A DNA stretch of 6,186 nt, from assembly GCA_023336875.1 (NCBI GenBank), contig JAMBLH010000302.1:1-6186 (forward strand), in the 5' to 3' direction. Shown here piece after piece: positions 5,168 through 6,186 of the stretch. Under the pieces are notes generated by a model. The model saw nothing but the letters and a program-made list of their open reading frames with translations, was not told the origin of the DNA and ran no database searches. The DNA comes from Actinomycetes bacterium (GTDB lineage Bacteria; Actinomycetota; Acidimicrobiia; Spongiisociales; UBA5794). The position numbers were made by a program, and so were the translations under genes. Position 1 is the stretch's first letter. Each line of letters opens with the position of its first letter.

Positions 5168-6159
5168 TTGCGTCCCCTCGTTCGGGACATCCTGCTTGGC
5201 GGTTTCACTTCTTCCACTCGGAGGCGGGAGCCTGTGTGCTTGAGGAAGACCTGATCAAGGCTCGGTTCGGAGAGCTCGAGACGAACGAGCTGCAATCCGG
5301 TCGCGTCGACCGCTCGGACGATCTCAGCTATCCGGCCGCCGCCGTCCTTGAGATAGACGACGACGCTGCTGTCCACGATCTTGATGGCGTTGATGTCCCG
5401 AAGTTGTTGTATCGCCAAGAGAGCTCGATCGAGATCTTCAGATGGAGTATCCGGAGGCAGTGTGAGTATCGCCGTGTCGCCCCCGATCCCGCGCTTGAGC
5501 TCAGCAGGAGATCCTTCGACGATGATCTTCCCGTTGTCGATGATCGCGAGGTTGTCCACCAACTCATCGGCTTCCTCGAGATACTGGGTTGTCAGGAACA
5601 TTGTCATTCCGTCGCGATTGAGGTCATGGAGATAGGTCCACAGCGCATGGCGATTCTGAGGATCGAGACCTGTTGTTGGCTCGTCGAGAAACAGCACCGT
5701 TGGCTTGTGGACCAGGGCCTGAGCGAGGTCGAGCCTGCGGGCCATCCCACCGGAGTAGGTGCTTGCCCTCCGGTCCTTCACATCGGAAAGACCAAGCACC
5801 TCGAGTATCGACGCGGCCTCGGCCGATGCGTCGGATCGCGACATGCCGTGGAGTCTGCCCTGGAGAACAACGTTCTCCTCTCCCGTGAGATCCCGGTCGA
5901 TTCCGGTCGACTGGGCTGCGTACCCGACTCGACTGCGCACGCCACCCGGATCAGACGACACATCAATCCCGGCCACGACTGCCGTGCCTGAGGTCTGTGT
6001 GGAGAGCGTGACCAGGATCCTGATGGTTGTTGTTTTTCCCGCGCCGTTCGGGCCGAGGAAACCAAAAATCGTTCCCTCATCGACAGAGAATGAGATCCCA
6101 TCGACTGCCCGAACATCGCCGAATGTCTTGTGCAGATCCGTCACTTCGATAAGGGCCAT
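5164..6159 (-). CDS. ABC transporter ATP-binding protein (DrrA-like)
   Basis: This nucleotide-binding subunit powers the downstream permease. The 331-residue product has a complete ATPase domain: Walker A GPNGAGKTT (36-44), Q-loop Gln83, signature YSGGM (135-139), Walker B VLFLDEP (155-161) with Glu160, and D-loop GLD (164-166). The switch position carries Gln192 in LTTQYLEEADEL instead of His, which is typical of the DrrA family. An accessory C-terminal domain (about 225-310) ends with LSEPSLDQVFLKHTG, another DrrA hallmark. A basic tail ending RMSRTRGRK follows. The full N-terminus MALIEVTDLHKTFG supports ATG 6159. There is no Shine-Dalgarno site, but TACGAT lies seven bases upstream. The ATPase and permease form a two-gene operon. 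Substrate is not predictable from the sequence. Confidence 0.96.
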   Translation of the reverse strand: MALIEVTDLHKTFGDVRAVDGISFSVDEGTIFGFLGPNGAGKTTTIRILVTLSTQTSGTAVVAGIDVSSDPGGVRSRVGYAAQSTGIDRDLTGEENVVLQGRLHGMSRSDASAEAASILEVLGLSDVKDRRASTYSGGMARRLDLAQALVHKPTVLFLDEPTTGLDPQNRHALWTYLHDLNRDGMTMFLTTQYLEEADELVDNLAIIDNGKIIVEGSPAELKRGIGGDTAILTLPPDTPSEDLDRALLAIQQLRDINAIKIVDSSVVVYLKDGGGRIAEIVRAVDATGLQLVRLELSEPSLDQVFLKHTGSRLRVEEVKPPSRMSRTRGRK

Positions 6160-6166
6160 ACCGACG

Positions 6167-6172
6167 ATCGTA
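6167..6172 (-). promoter_or_regulatory. Possible -10 element for a leaderless ABC operon transcript
   Basis: On the - strand TACGAT is followed by seven bases and ATGGC at 6159. The hexamer matches TATAAT at four bases including the key T, A and final T. The -35 region would lie at or past the window edge and cannot be judged. Confidence 0.4.
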
Positions 6173-6186
6173 ACGCGGTGGGCGTA

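Noticed and set aside
5578..5590. Gln192 in the ABC ATPase switch (H-loop) position as a possible defect
   Set aside because: LTTQYLEEAD is usual for the DrrA family, so this is a family trait and not a loss of function.
5146..5991. A 281-codon open frame on the + strand
   Set aside because: It lies wholly antisense to the ABC ATPase gene, which has every expected motif. The translation shows no family pattern.
4400..6159. The ABC pair as part of an antibiotic biosynthesis or self-resistance cluster
   Set aside because: DrrA/DrrB-like exporters are common outside such clusters, and no biosynthetic gene is visible in the window.

Overview
The window looks like chromosomal DNA from a moderately GC-rich actinobacterium. 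Acidimicrobiia or a relative is my guess, not something the sequence proves. The reasons are GTG starts on core genes, the trmD-rplS-lepB-yraN order seen in Actinomycetota, a small CPGC/RRHWH..CW protein of a type I associate with actinobacteria, and a DrrA/DrrB-type ABC exporter. There are no insertion sequences, CRISPR arrays, phage genes, tRNAs or rRNAs.

Left block (1-3069, + strand) is translation and housekeeping. The tail of an unrecognised gene is followed by trmD (tRNA m1G37 methyltransferase), rplS (ribosomal protein L19), an AlkA-type HhH-GPD DNA glycosylase, lepB (signal peptidase I) and yraN (UPF0102 nuclease-fold protein). Spacings are short and the glycosylase and lepB overlap by 4 bases, so this is probably one operon with an extra internal promoter before rplS. 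The glycosylase sits in the ribosomal cluster, and rnhB, often found between lepB and yraN, is absent here.

Middle block (3052-4399): a small putative zinc-binding protein on the - strand converges on yraN, overlapping its end by 18 bp. It is divergent from a crotonase-fold (enoyl-CoA hydratase/isomerase) gene on the + strand. Just after the crotonase gene is what I read as the broken N-terminus of an acyl-CoA thioesterase-like gene, cut off before the next, opposite-strand operon.

Right block (4400-6159, - strand) is a two-gene ABC-2 export operon, with ATPase and permease overlapping by ATGA. Its substrate cannot be told from the sequence.

Three genes without a convincing Shine-Dalgarno site each have a TACNNT hexamer 7-8 bases before an ATGGC start, which suggests leaderless transcripts. 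Other points worth a look are a Glu in place of the TrmD catalytic Asp, a crotonase lacking both hydratase glutamates but carrying an Asp at the isomerase/dehalogenase position, and the thioesterase remnant at a possible rearrangement junction. I see no clearly new multi-gene system.
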